A DNA stretch of 64,000 nt, taken from the NCBI GenBank assembly GCA_963717085.1, contig CAVQVM010000013.1, positions 83,862-147,861 of the forward strand. Reading direction: 5' to 3'. Within the stretch, counting starts at the first letter, position 1, and each line of letters opens with the position of its first letter. Made by a program: the position numbers and the translations under genes. Positions 18,019-26,265 of the stretch are shown here, one piece after another. The notes below the pieces were generated by a model. That model worked only from the letters and a program-made list of their open reading frames with translations, ran no database searches and was not told the origin of the DNA. The DNA comes from DASQUK01 sp963717085. Lineage in GTDB: Bacteria; Actinomycetota; Acidimicrobiia; Acidimicrobiales; VFJN01.

Positions 18019-18612
18019 TCATGATGGTCCGCCGACGCTCGCTCCTGCCTTCCGGTCGGCTGTGCTGCGTCCGTGCAGGAACAGGGCACGGGCGAGGGCA
18101 GCGACCGCCGCGGTGGAGAGCAGGGTGCGCACGATGTTGGCGGCCACCCACGGTCCTTCGAACTGGTTGCGGACATGGGCGAGGTCGGCGATGCGGTCGG
18201 GGTCCCCGGCCCGGTCGAGCTCGTCGTTGAGAGGGATGTTGATGCCGAAGGTCACGGCGACGACGATCCCGTAGAGCACGAGCGCAGCGACGGTCCAGCG
18301 CACGGCGACCCCGGAGCCGTGACGTCGCTGCAGCACGGCAGCGAGCGCGGTCAGCACCAGCGCCCCGGTGAAACTGAGCTGGAACACCGGATTCTCGTTG
18401 AACCGCTGCATGGTCGCCACGAAGGTTCGGTCGTCGGCGCCGGCCAGGTTGGGCATGACCGCAACCGAGAACGTGTAGATCAGCCCGGCGACGAGGGCCA
18501 TCGCCACCAGCGCGGCGCCGAGCACAAGCCCGGTCCACCCGTCACCGTCGAGGCGGTGACGGGCCGACCGGACCGGCTCGGCCACCGGGGAGCGGACGTC
18601 GTGATCAGTCAT
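18019..18612 (-). CDS. DUF1772 membrane protein, second paralogue
   Basis: This 197-residue paralogue of the downstream gene carries the same landmarks: IYTFSVAVMPNLAGADDRTF, NENPVFQLSFTGALVLT, FGINIPLNDELDRAG and a last helix near TAAVAALARALFL. Four helices are expected, preceded by a polar N-terminal extension of about 25 residues. Its ATG overlaps the stop of the NmrA-like gene in an ATGA arrangement, so translation is probably coupled. Two different DUF1772 proteins from one operon could form a hetero-oligomer; this is inference. Confidence 0.85.
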   Translation of the reverse strand: MTDHDVRSPVAEPVRSARHRLDGDGWTGLVLGAALVAMALVAGLIYTFSVAVMPNLAGADDRTFVATMQRFNENPVFQLSFTGALVLTALAAVLQRRHGSGVAVRWTVAALVLYGIVVAVTFGINIPLNDELDRAGDPDRIADLAHVRNQFEGPWVAANIVRTLLSTAAVAALARALFLHGRSTADRKAGASVGGPS

Positions 18613-19457
18613 CGGTCCGCGGACGGGGTCCAGATGCCGGTGGCGGCGGTCCGGCTGGCGTAGTCGGTGAAGTCCCGGGCCGGCCGGCCCAGGGCCCGCT
18701 GCACATCGTCGGTGACGTAGGCCTTGTTGCCGAGGACGTCGCTGAACAGGTAGGTCAGGAATTCGACGAGCTCGGCGGGGACGCCGTGCTCGGCGGCACC
18801 GGTCGCGTAGTCCTCCACCGACACCGGCACGTAGGTGATGTCCCGGCCGCTCGCCTTGGCGATCTCGGCGATGGCCTCGGGGAAGCTCAGCAACCGCGGG
18901 CTGGTCAGCTCATAGACCTGCCCCGCGTGGCCGGGCTCGGTGAGCGCCGCCACCGCGACGTCGGCGATGTCGTCGGCGTCGACGAACGGGTCGAGCTGCC
19001 CGTCGTCGGCCGGGAACACGACCTCGCCGGCCAGGATCGGGTCCAGCAGGTAGTCCTCGCTGAAGATCTGCATGAACCAGGCGCAGCGCACGATGGTCAC
19101 GTCGGCGCCGGTGTCCTGAACCTCACGCTCGGCCCGCTGGGCCTCGTCCTCGCCTCGGCCGGTCAGCAGCACCAGCCGGGTGACGCCTTGCTCGATCGCG
19201 AGTTCGGCGAACGCCCGGACGGCCTTCGTTGCTCCCGGGATGACGAGATCGGGGTAGGGGATGTATGCCGCCCGCACGCCCTGCAGCACCGGCGTCCAGG
19301 TGGACTGGTCGCCCCAGTCGAAGGGCGGCCGTCCCGAACGGGAGCCCACCCGCACAGGGAGGCCCCGTGCGCCGAGCCGAGCGACGACCCGGCGCCCGGT
19401 CTTGCCCGTGCCGCCGAGCACCAGTGTGGGCCGTTCGTTGTGTGAGATCTCGGTCAT
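18609..19457 (-). CDS. NmrA-like NAD(P)-binding protein
   Basis: The 282-residue protein starts with the Rossmann motif TLVLGGTGKTGRRVVARLGA. It then has VRVGSRSGRPPFDW, the central TRLVLLTGRGEDEA and the VTIVRCAWFMQIFSEDYLL segment usual in NmrA/quinone-oxidoreductase-like proteins (atypical SDRs). Such proteins sense NAD(P) or reduce quinones and small carbonyls. Start 19457 has AGAGGACC upstream. It is the first gene of the operon with two DUF1772 genes and is divergent from an AraC regulator 145 bases away, so that regulator is the likely controller. Confidence 0.85.
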   Translation of the reverse strand: MTEISHNERPTLVLGGTGKTGRRVVARLGARGLPVRVGSRSGRPPFDWGDQSTWTPVLQGVRAAYIPYPDLVIPGATKAVRAFAELAIEQGVTRLVLLTGRGEDEAQRAEREVQDTGADVTIVRCAWFMQIFSEDYLLDPILAGEVVFPADDGQLDPFVDADDIADVAVAALTEPGHAGQVYELTSPRLLSFPEAIAEIAKASGRDITYVPVSVEDYATGAAEHGVPAELVEFLTYLFSDVLGNKAYVTDDVQRALGRPARDFTDYASRTAATGIWTPSADR

Positions 19458-19601
19458 GGTCGGTCCTCTCTTGACTGGGCGATGTACCTGCCGTCCACTC
19501 TGAGGGAGCTGATCCGGTGGAACAATGCTCGCCCGTCGCTCATTCATGCCCGTTCGTCCAGCTTCTGTGGACGCTCGCGTTCCGGGCGGCAGACTGGGCC
19601 C

Positions 19602-20588
19602 GTGCGAGGCGAGGATCCTTGGACCACACCCGACCCGCTGGGCGAGGCGCTGCACGTCCTGCGCATGTCGGGCACCTTCTACTGCCGGTCCGACCTCACG
19701 GCCCCCTGGGGGCTCGACCTCCCGCCCGAGCCCCAGTCGATGTGGTTCCACGTCGTGAACGCCGGGCGCTGCTGGCTCGAGGTCGGCGGCGACGAGCCCC
19801 GGCAGCTGCACCCCGGCGACTTCGCCCTGGTGCCGCACGGCCAGGGCCACCTACTGCGCAGCGAGCCCGGTGCGCCGGCCCCCCGGGTCGACGAGCTGGA
19901 CTACGACTACGCCAGCGACCGCTACGCGATCCTGCGGTACGGCGGCGGTGGGGCGCCCACGAGCATCGTGTGCGGCACCGTCCGCTTCGGGCACCCGGCG
20001 GCCCGCAACCTGGTGGCGCTGCTGCCGCGCGCGATCCTCATCGAGGGGGCGCCGGCGTCGCCGTCGCCCGAGGCCGACTGGATGCACAGCACGCTCCGGC
20101 TCATCGCCGCCGAGGGGCGGGAGCTGAGGCCAGGCGGCGAGGCCGTGATCACGCGCCTGTCGGACATCCTGGTCATCCAGGCCGTCCGCTCGTGGATCGC
20201 CGGCGACCCGGCGGGCCAGACCGGGTGGCTCGGTGCACTGCAGGATCCCCGCATCGGCCGGGCCATGTCGCTCGTGCACCGCGACCCGTCCCAGCCCTGG
20301 TCGGTGGCGTCGCTGGCGCGGGAGACGGCCATGTCGCGGTCGGCGTTCGCGGCCCGGTTCACCGAACTGGTGGGTGAGCCCGTGATGCAGTACGTGACCC
20401 GGTGGCGGATGCAGGTGGCGCTCGACTGGCTGCAACACGACGATGTCCCCGTCGCGGTGCTCGCCGACCGCCTGGGTTACGAGTCCGAAGCGGCATTCAG
20501 CCGCGCCTTCAAGCGCACGGTCGGCATCTCCCCGGGCGCGGCCCGCCGGTCGCCGCCGGAGACACTCCCCGAGACACTCTCGGCCTGA
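19602..20588 (+). CDS. AraC-family transcriptional regulator
   Basis: The 328-residue protein has an N-terminal cupin-type sensor (MWFHVVNAGRCWLEVGGDEP, then LHPGDFALVPHGQGH). Its C-terminal pair of helix-turn-helix units includes WSVASLARETAMSRSAFAAR and VAVLADRLGYESEAAFSRAF, the standard AraC/XylS DNA-binding domain. GTG 19602 gives the expected family start; the frame is open further upstream but without protein likeness. It is divergent from the NmrA/DUF1772 operon, a common pairing for cupin-type AraC proteins, and probably senses a substrate of that operon. Confidence 0.88.
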   Translation: MRGEDPWTTPDPLGEALHVLRMSGTFYCRSDLTAPWGLDLPPEPQSMWFHVVNAGRCWLEVGGDEPRQLHPGDFALVPHGQGHLLRSEPGAPAPRVDELDYDYASDRYAILRYGGGGAPTSIVCGTVRFGHPAARNLVALLPRAILIEGAPASPSPEADWMHSTLRLIAAEGRELRPGGEAVITRLSDILVIQAVRSWIAGDPAGQTGWLGALQDPRIGRAMSLVHRDPSQPWSVASLARETAMSRSAFAARFTELVGEPVMQYVTRWRMQVALDWLQHDDVPVAVLADRLGYESEAAFSRAFKRTVGISPGAARRSPPETLPETLSA

Positions 20589-20659
20589 CGGGCCACTGTG
20601 CGGCCGGTGCCGCCGGGGCCACCGATCGGTGCCTACCGGCCGGGCCTCGTCGTTCTGTA

Positions 20660-20900
20660 GGCGGGCACGAACCTCACGCTGGAGGGGCCGAGCCCCCTCT
20701 CCATGTGCATCGCCGAGAGGACGAAGCGTTCTATGTCCTTGAGGGTGAGTACAGCGTCTTCATTGCGGACGACGTGATCACGGCGTCTCCAGGCACCTGG
20801 TCTGGGGACCGCGAGGTGTGCCGCACGGTTATCAGGTCCATTCGGAGCGCGGCCCGCATCTGAGCCTCGTGGACCTACCCGATCACTCCTCCCGCCGGCA
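20660..20900 (+). pseudogene. Decayed cupin gene
   Basis: One frame reads PLHVHRREDEAFYVLEGEYS and VITASPGTW, the first metal motif of a cupin. A second frame continues VPHGYQVHSERGPHLSLVD, the second motif. At least one frameshift separates them and no start is visible, so the gene is broken. It fills the gap between the AraC gene and the convergent SDR gene. Confidence 0.6.
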
Positions 20901-20980
20901 TGAGTGCGGAGAACCCCAACTACCCGCTGGTCTCCCGCGGCCAACCTTGCTGCCGGCCGTCGTGTCGCTCGTGTTCGCGC

Positions 20981-21736
20981 TCAGGTGATGATGGCTCCGC
21001 AGGTGATGTTGATCGCCGACGCGGTGATGGTGCGCGCCCGCTCGGAGGCCGCGAAGGCAGCGACGTTGCCGACGTCGTCCAGCATCGCTCCACGACCGAG
21101 CAGGGTCGGCGCGACCAACGACTCGACCAGCGCGTCGCGACCCTCGAAGTCGGCGGGGATCGAGTCGATCACACCGCCGGTCAGCAGCGACACCACCCGG
21201 ATGCCGTGGCGGCCGAGCTCGCTTGCCAGCTGCTTGCGCAGGGCCTCGACGGCTGTGAGGGAGATCTGGAATCCGCCGATGTTGTAGTCACGGATCGGGT
21301 CACCTTCGCCGCCGAACACCAGGATGACCCCTGAGCCCTGGCGGATCATGTGACGGCCGGCGGCGCGTGCGGTCACATAGGCCGAGCGAATGGCGTTGTG
21401 GATCGGCCGCTCGAAGTCGGCGAGATCCATCTCCACCAGGGGCGTGCCCTGCACGTCGCCCGTCGAGATGAGGTTCATCGAGATGTCGAGGGTTCCGTGG
21501 TCGCGCACCAGCTCGTCGGCATGTGCGTCCACGGCGCGCTCGTCGAGGGCGTCGACCTGCGCAACCGTCGCCGTGCCACCGTCCTGACGGATCTCCCCTG
21601 CAACCTGCTCCAGCTTGGCCAGCGTTCGTCCGGCGAGGTGCACGGTGGCGCCTTCACGGGCGAAGGCGCGGGCGACCGCACCACCGATGGTGCCGCCGCC
21701 GCCATAGATCACTGCGTTCTTGCGCTCCAGCAACAT
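20981..21736 (-). CDS. SDR-family protein lacking the classical Tyr/Lys
   Basis: The 251-residue protein has the nucleotide-binding stretch AVIYGGGGTIGGAVARAFAR and the NNAG-equivalent MNLISTGDVQG. At the classical catalytic position it reads GGFQISLTAVEALRKQLASE, with Phe where Tyr is normal and Leu where Lys is normal. Family relatives with this GGF pattern exist, so the protein may be stable but use other chemistry or act as a binder. Start 21736 follows GAGGAGGGA. It is transcribed alone toward the AraC gene. Confidence 0.75.
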   Translation of the reverse strand: MLLERKNAVIYGGGGTIGGAVARAFAREGATVHLAGRTLAKLEQVAGEIRQDGGTATVAQVDALDERAVDAHADELVRDHGTLDISMNLISTGDVQGTPLVEMDLADFERPIHNAIRSAYVTARAAGRHMIRQGSGVILVFGGEGDPIRDYNIGGFQISLTAVEALRKQLASELGRHGIRVVSLLTGGVIDSIPADFEGRDALVESLVAPTLLGRGAMLDDVGNVAAFAASERARTITASAINITCGAIIT

Positions 21737-21884
21737 CGCGTCCCTCCTCGGGCATGCGTCGGAGATTGGGAATCCCTTCACGACGACTGAGGCACCGACT
21801 ACTCATCGGTCGCCTGCCTCCGAATCTCGGTTGCACCCTGTTTCTAGGGATGGGGCCCCAAGCCGAGCCACCGGGTGCGAGGGG

Positions 21885-22091
21885 TCAAGCGGGCGGGACG
21901 ACGATGTCCTTGACCTCCGCCATGTAGCGTCCGGCGGCCGCGGAGGCCGCCTCCGGGGTGTCTCCGCGCTGGCGGGCGTCCATGTACGCCGCGTACCAGT
22001 CCCACCAGTCGTGCGGTGGGGCGACTGCCTCGAACGAGCCGTGATGCTCGGCCGTCTCGTGCAGAAGCTGTGCGAGATCCGCAACGTCCAT
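21885..22091 (-). CDS. Short protein matching the C-terminal domain of VOC fusion proteins
   Basis: The 68-residue frame DVADLAQLLHETAEHHGSFE, followed by DWWDWYAAYMDARQRG, matches a small helical domain that in many actinobacteria is fused to the C-terminus of a VOC protein. Here it starts two bases after the VOC stop, in another frame. It is either a split gene or a coupled second cistron. The ATG at 22091 is the likely start. Function is unknown. Confidence 0.55.
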   Translation of the reverse strand: MDVADLAQLLHETAEHHGSFEAVAPPHDWWDWYAAYMDARQRGDTPEAASAAAGRYMAEVKDIVVPPA

Positions 22092-22093
22092 CG

Positions 22094-22339
22094 TCACACC
22101 CGCCCCGGAAGCCGCTCGGTGGTCTCCTGCAGCAGCCAACCGTTGCCGTCGGGATCGTTGAACGAGGCATACGAGCCGTAGGAACGGCCATGGGGATCTG
22201 GACCCGCGGCGCGCCCCTCGGCGCCGGCGCCGGCGGAGACGTCGGCGCCGAGCCGGCATTCCAGCCCCGCTTCGCAGACGTGCATGGCTTTGTCGACGCC
22301 GCTGACGGGCACGACGACGACCTCGAGCTTCAGGTCCAT
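22094..22339 (-). CDS. VOC protein with a large internal deletion
   Basis: The 81-residue frame has the normal VOC start DLKLEVVVVPVSGVDKAMHV and a normal end SFNDPDGNGWLLQETTERLP. The middle half of the module, normally about 60 residues, is missing; the join lies near GLECRLGADVSAGAGAEGRA. The frame stays open, and AAAGGAG precedes the ATG. A VOC fold cannot form from this alone, so it is probably a deletion remnant that keeps its reading frame. The C-terminal helical domain usually fused to it is encoded separately just downstream. Confidence 0.6.
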   Translation of the reverse strand: MDLKLEVVVVPVSGVDKAMHVCEAGLECRLGADVSAGAGAEGRAAGPDPHGRSYGSYASFNDPDGNGWLLQETTERLPGRV

Positions 22340-22389
22340 GACTTGGACTCCTTTCACTTCTACGGTGGCGCCGGGTGACGCCACGCCGG

Positions 22390-23511
22390 TCAGCCGGCGG
22401 TGAAGATGTCTTCGGGTAGGAAGGCGGACACGAGCATGTTGGGCACGTCGACGAGCTGGCTGACCTTGAGGTCGACGGCGACGCTGCAGATGGCGTAGGC
22501 CTCCTGGCGTGTCCAGCCTCGCTCGGTCAGGTGGTCGATCATGTTGAGGAGCGCGTTGCGGGCGGCAAGCGAGACGTCCTCGGAGTGGTCGACGCCGTCT
22601 TTGGTGACCGAGATGCCGGTAGTGGCGTAGAACCGACGCGGTGCGGCGAACTCGGGTGGCAGGTAGTAGTCCTGCCTGGTGAACCGGAGGTGGCGGATGC
22701 CCTTGTCCGCCGCCTCGCCCTTGCGCAGCTCGAACTGGACGTGCAGCGTCGCGTCCATCTCGATGGCGGTGCCGCAGGTCTCGCAGTCGCCCTGGGCGAA
22801 GTGGGCGTCGCCGGCGGAGAACAGCCCACCGGGGGTGTCCACGGGGATGAGGAGGTGCGCGCCCTTGCTGAGCTGCTTGATGTCGACGTTGCCGGCCTGC
22901 TCGCGGGGCGGGACGGTCCGCAGGGCGTGGGCGGCGATGTTCGGGTCGGTGGGGACGGCTCCTGCGGCCGACGGGGGGAGCACGAAGCCGCCGCGGTCGA
23001 GCAACGCCTGTTCGCGGGCGGTGGTGCCGGCGAGCAGCTCGTGGCCGGGAGACAGGCCGATCGTGCCCATGAACGGGGCTCCGGGGATGCGGACGCCGGG
23101 AAGGTTGTCGGAGGTGGCCCAGCCCCCGGCGATGTCCCAGTTGACCTTGAAGGGCTCGGGGAACTCGTCGCGGAGGAACCCGAACCCGGGTACCTGGACG
23201 GTGTAGCCGTAGCGGTCGGGTTCGACGTCGAGGATCTCGATGTCGAGCAGGTCGCCCGGCTCGGCGCCGTCGATGTAGACGGGGCCGGTCAGGGGATGCA
23301 CCACGTCGAGGTTCGCAGCGGCGACGTCGTCCCGCGAGGTGGCGGGGCCCAACTGTCCGTCGAAGGCGTCACGGGTCTCGAGGATCACCTCGTCGCCGGG
23401 GTCGCAGTGGATCACCGGTGGGATGTCGGGGTGCCAGCGGTTGTGGCCGGTGCCGGGCTCCTCCACCAGCGTCTTGGTCCGGTCGATGCGGATCTCCGGC
23501 GTGGTCTTCAT
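22390..23511 (-). CDS. fmdA: Acetamidase/formamidase family protein
   Basis: The 373-residue protein fits the FmdA_AmdA family over its whole length. Landmarks are TGHNRWHPDIPPVIHCDPGD, GPVYIDGAEPGDLLDIEIL, the SPGHELL segment and SAGDAHFAQGDCETCGTAIE, which is the conserved region near the active site. The family hydrolyses formamide or acetamide to ammonia and the acid. Start 23511 has GGGAGGA upstream and overlaps the stop of the SDR gene by four bases. The operon runs membrane protein, SDR, formamidase, which may suggest breakdown of a nitrogen compound, but that is inference. Confidence 0.88.
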   Translation of the reverse strand: MKTTPEIRIDRTKTLVEEPGTGHNRWHPDIPPVIHCDPGDEVILETRDAFDGQLGPATSRDDVAAANLDVVHPLTGPVYIDGAEPGDLLDIEILDVEPDRYGYTVQVPGFGFLRDEFPEPFKVNWDIAGGWATSDNLPGVRIPGAPFMGTIGLSPGHELLAGTTAREQALLDRGGFVLPPSAAGAVPTDPNIAAHALRTVPPREQAGNVDIKQLSKGAHLLIPVDTPGGLFSAGDAHFAQGDCETCGTAIEMDATLHVQFELRKGEAADKGIRHLRFTRQDYYLPPEFAAPRRFYATTGISVTKDGVDHSEDVSLAARNALLNMIDHLTERGWTRQEAYAICSVAVDLKVSQLVDVPNMLVSAFLPEDIFTAG

Positions 23512-24284
23512 CGGGTTCCTCCCCGGTTGGACAGGAGCTGCTGGCCGCCGTCGATGTCATAGGTCGCCCCAGTGAGCGCGGTGTTGGTCATGAGGTGCAC
23601 CGCCAGCGCCGCGACATCGGCCGGTCCGACGACGCGGCCGATGGGGAGCGTGGCACGGAGCTCGGCGCGGCGGGCGTCAAGCTGGTCGCCGAGCAGCGAC
23701 GCCGACAAGGGCGTGTCGACGAAGCCGGCGGCGATGAGGTTCGCCCGGATCGGCGCCAGCTCGACCGCCAGGCTCGCGACCAGCGCCGGGAGCGCCGCCG
23801 TCATCGCCGAGATGAGCGTGAGACCGACGCCGGCGCTGCGGCCACTGGTGCCGCCCATGAACAGCAGCGTGCCCGGCGGTCGCATCCGGGCGGCGCCGTA
23901 GCGGGCGACGGCGAGCGTCACCACGATGCGATCGTCGACGTCGCGCCGCGCCGCCTCGAAGTCCATGTCGGCCAGCGACGAGTAGTACGGGCCGGGCCCG
24001 GTGACCATGACGTGATCGATCGGCCCCGGCAGATCCTCGAAGAACCGTTCGAGGCGCCCGAGATCGGTGACGTCGAACGCCGCCGTACCAGACGCGTCGA
24101 CCTGGTCGGCGGCGGCTTGGAGGCGGTCGGGATCGCGGGCGGTCAGGACCACCGCGGCGCCGCGAGCCCGTGCAAGACGGGCGGTCTCGAGCCCGATGCC
24201 CGCGCTCCCACCGATGACGACGACGGTCTGGCCGAGCAGGTCCTGATGGTCGCCCGTGTCAGGAGCGACGGTTGCGCCGGTCAT
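23508..24284 (-). CDS. SDR-family protein with altered catalytic residues
   Basis: The 258-residue protein has TVVVIGGSAGIGLETARLAR, the NNAG-equivalent VTGPGPYYS and the C-terminal TGATYDIDGGQ. At the catalytic helix it reads LTLISAMTAALPALVASLAV, with Ile and Thr aligned to the usual Tyr and Lys. This is the third SDR in the window with a non-classical site. Its start overlaps the stop of the upstream membrane-protein gene, and its stop overlaps the formamidase start (ATGA both times), so all three are translationally coupled. Confidence 0.8.
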   Translation of the reverse strand: MTGATVAPDTGDHQDLLGQTVVVIGGSAGIGLETARLARARGAAVVLTARDPDRLQAAADQVDASGTAAFDVTDLGRLERFFEDLPGPIDHVMVTGPGPYYSSLADMDFEAARRDVDDRIVVTLAVARYGAARMRPPGTLLFMGGTSGRSAGVGLTLISAMTAALPALVASLAVELAPIRANLIAAGFVDTPLSASLLGDQLDARRAELRATLPIGRVVGPADVAALAVHLMTNTALTGATYDIDGGQQLLSNRGGTR

Positions 24285-24808
24285 GGTGCCTCCCGGGTGA
24301 GGGCCGCGAACACCGCGCCCGTTGTGACGCCGAACAGGAGGTGGTCCGACAGGTCCACGCCCAGCGTCCGCGCGTCGTACTCCCAGATCGGCTTGTACAC
24401 CCCGGCCAACGGGAGAACCACGTAGCCCGCGAGCCACGCCGCCGGGCCCAACGCGAGCCCACGGATCCACGGGTACCCGGACGTCCTGCCGGCCAGCGCG
24501 CCGTACTGGAGACCCCAACCGATGCCCGTGGCCCAGTGCACGAGGTTCGTCGTGGTCCGAGCCCACCGATCGGGGGGCGGCCGCCCCGTGACGAAGCGCT
24601 CCACCTTCTGGCCGACTTGGCCCGGAGCCGACGCCTCGTCCCAGCTCGTCACGCCGGCCGCGAGCTCCCACCGCCAGAGGGACTCCTTGCCGCCCTCCCG
24701 GCGGTAGCGCAGGTACTGCACGACGTCCATCGCGGCCGTGCCGACCGCGCCGGCCACCGCACCGGCGGCGAGGTGACGAACGATGCCGAAACCGCGTGCG
24801 TTGCCCAC
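24281..24808 (-). CDS. DUF1440/YagU-like inner-membrane protein
   Basis: The 175-residue protein begins with HLAAGAVAGAVGTAAMDVVQ, has a central NLVHWATGIGWGLQYGALAG segment and ends with LLFGVTTGAVFAALTR, giving about four membrane helices. The arrangement resembles YagU/DUF1440 proteins. GTG 24808 is preceded by AGGAGG at good spacing; that ribosome site lies inside the tail of the upstream shortened pyruvate oxidase frame. It is the first gene of the SDR-formamidase operon. Confidence 0.7.
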   Translation of the reverse strand: MGNARGFGIVRHLAAGAVAGAVGTAAMDVVQYLRYRREGGKESLWRWELAAGVTSWDEASAPGQVGQKVERFVTGRPPPDRWARTTTNLVHWATGIGWGLQYGALAGRTSGYPWIRGLALGPAAWLAGYVVLPLAGVYKPIWEYDARTLGVDLSDHLLFGVTTGAVFAALTREAP

Positions 24809-24813
24809 GAGAA

Positions 24814-25173
24814 GAGCCTCCTGGTGACGTTCGTCTTCGCGAGGTCGAGCAGCTCGTCGCCCCGTCCGGAGAGCACGCTCCTCGTGGCGTACAGCGTGAA
24901 GCCCTTGATCTGCTCGAGGGTGATCGTCGGCGGCAACGAGAGTTCCTGTCGTGCGGTCACGACATCGACCAGGGCGCACTCGTCGTGATCGAACGCCGCC
25001 CGAAGCGCGAACGCCGCCGCCTCCTCGTGCCGTACGTGCTCCCACGCCAAGTTCCCGTTGCGGCGCAACGCATCGGTGAGCCCGTTCAAGGAATCCCCGG
25101 GGAGCCCGTACACACGACGCACGCCGGCCTTTGCCACCGTCTCGACCACCAGGTCCGAGGTGGTGAACGACAT
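24814..25173 (-). pseudogene. poxB: Pyruvate oxidase-type enzyme with an in-frame internal deletion
   Basis: The frame begins SDLVVETVAKAGVRRVYGLP and GDSLNGLTDALRR, the N-terminus of a ThDP-dependent pyruvate oxidase. At about residue 57 it jumps to AAFDHDECALVDVVTARQEL and EQIKGFTLYATRSVLSGRGD, the C-terminus. About 450 residues, including the FAD and ThDP domains, are missing. The frame stays open through the join and runs past the expected end to 24649 inside the next gene. The sequence GAACGCCGCC occurs twice, 18 bases apart, at the join (24991 and 25009), consistent with a repeat-mediated deletion. Confidence 0.75.
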
Positions 25174-25286
25174 GGGGGGCGCTCCTGTGTCGTCGGCGCC
25201 CGTGGCATGACGATCGCGCGGCCGGCGCCTGGTCGCTACCTCAGAATCCTGATACCCGAGTCAACCCCAGGCGCCCCCCGCCAGCG

Positions 25287-25505
25287 TCAGTTCAGCGAGC
25301 ACCTCTCGGCTGGCCGCATCGTGACCCTGCCCTGCTGGTCGACGACGACGATCACGTGTGCCGCGTCGTCCACGAGCGTGACGGCATGATCGAGGGTGCG
25401 TGCGGCGTGCGACGCGTCGGCCAGCGCGGCCACCGTGAGTCCAAAGTTGTGCGTGCTCAGGGCTCGATCGAGGGTGGCCACATTGCCGAGATCGTCTCTT
25501 TCCAT
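25287..25505 (-). CDS. Hypothetical protein, related to the remnant at 31.5 kb
   Basis: The 72-residue frame contains HNFGLTVAALADASHAARTL, followed by VTLVDDAAHVIVVVDQQGRV and TMRPAE. A related remnant at 31453-31741 shows FGLTIEMLADAAQAALARSI, then LLIDDVAQVVVLIDKHSRLV, so both come from the same unrecognised family. The alternating hydrophobic strands suggest a small alpha/beta domain. The ATG at 25505 has no good ribosome site, and the piece may be a truncated C-terminus. Confidence 0.4.
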   Translation of the reverse strand: MERDDLGNVATLDRALSTHNFGLTVAALADASHAARTLDHAVTLVDDAAHVIVVVDQQGRVTMRPAERCSLN

Positions 25506-25633
25506 GAGCCGGCGCTGTTCCTGGCGTTCGGCCTGCCCGAGACCCTGCCGGCCGAGCCGGCCGATGAGGGGCGAACAGTTTCCCGCCGAGCCACCGTCAC
25601 AACACCGGTGACAACCCTTGACCCGGAGGCATC

Positions 25634-26191
25634 ATGGCCAAGCTCATCTACGCCGCGCTCACATCCCTCGACGGCTTCATAGAGGACGAGGAGGGCCGGT
25701 TCGACTGGGCCGTGCCCGACGCCGAGGTGCACGAGTTCGTCAACGACCTCGGGCGGCCCGTCGGCACCCACCTCTACGGCCGGCGCATGTACGAGACGAT
25801 GGCCGTCTGGCAGACGGTCGGCGACGAGCCCGGGCTGCCGGTCGCCGAGGCGGACTTCGCCGAAACATGGCGCGCCCTGGACAAGGTTGTGTACTCGCGC
25901 ACGCTCGACGCCGTGTCGACGCCCCGCACCCGGCTCGAGCGCACGTTCGACCCTGAGGCCGTGCGCAGCATGAAGGAGGCCGCCGACCGCGACATCAGCG
26001 TCAGCGGCCCCGGCCTGGCGCAGCACGCGTTCCGGGCCGGGCTGGTGGACGAGGTCCATCTGTTCGTTTTCCCGGTCGTCGTGGGCGGCGGCAAGCCGGG
26101 GCTGCCCCGGGACGTCCGGGTGGACCTCGAGCTGCTCGACACGCGACGGTTCGGCAACGGCGTGGTGCACATGCATCACCGCACGCGGTGA
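25634..26191 (+). CDS. Dihydrofolate reductase/RibD C-terminal family protein
   Basis: The 185-residue protein belongs to the RibD_C/DHFR-like family. Landmarks are KLIYAALTSLDGFIEDEEGR, THLYGRRMYETMAVW, DKVVYSRTLDAVS, the SVSGPGLAQHAFRAGLVDEV helix and FPVVVGGGKPGLP. These proteins bind NADPH and reduce a pterin- or pyrimidine-like substrate; most are uncharacterised and not essential folate enzymes. ATG 25634 is preceded by CGGAGG. A decayed relative lies at 37938-38370. Confidence 0.88.
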   Translation: MAKLIYAALTSLDGFIEDEEGRFDWAVPDAEVHEFVNDLGRPVGTHLYGRRMYETMAVWQTVGDEPGLPVAEADFAETWRALDKVVYSRTLDAVSTPRTRLERTFDPEAVRSMKEAADRDISVSGPGLAQHAFRAGLVDEVHLFVFPVVVGGGKPGLPRDVRVDLELLDTRRFGNGVVHMHHRTR

Positions 26192-26265
26192 GCTGGTTGA
26201 CCGCTGAGATGGAGCCGCTATGAGTGCGGGAGACAGCGGGATGCAATTGCCTCGTTCGCCCGGGT

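Noticed and set aside
26177..26192. Terminator at CACCGCACGCGGTG
   Set aside because: The stem is only six base pairs and overlaps the end of the coding region.
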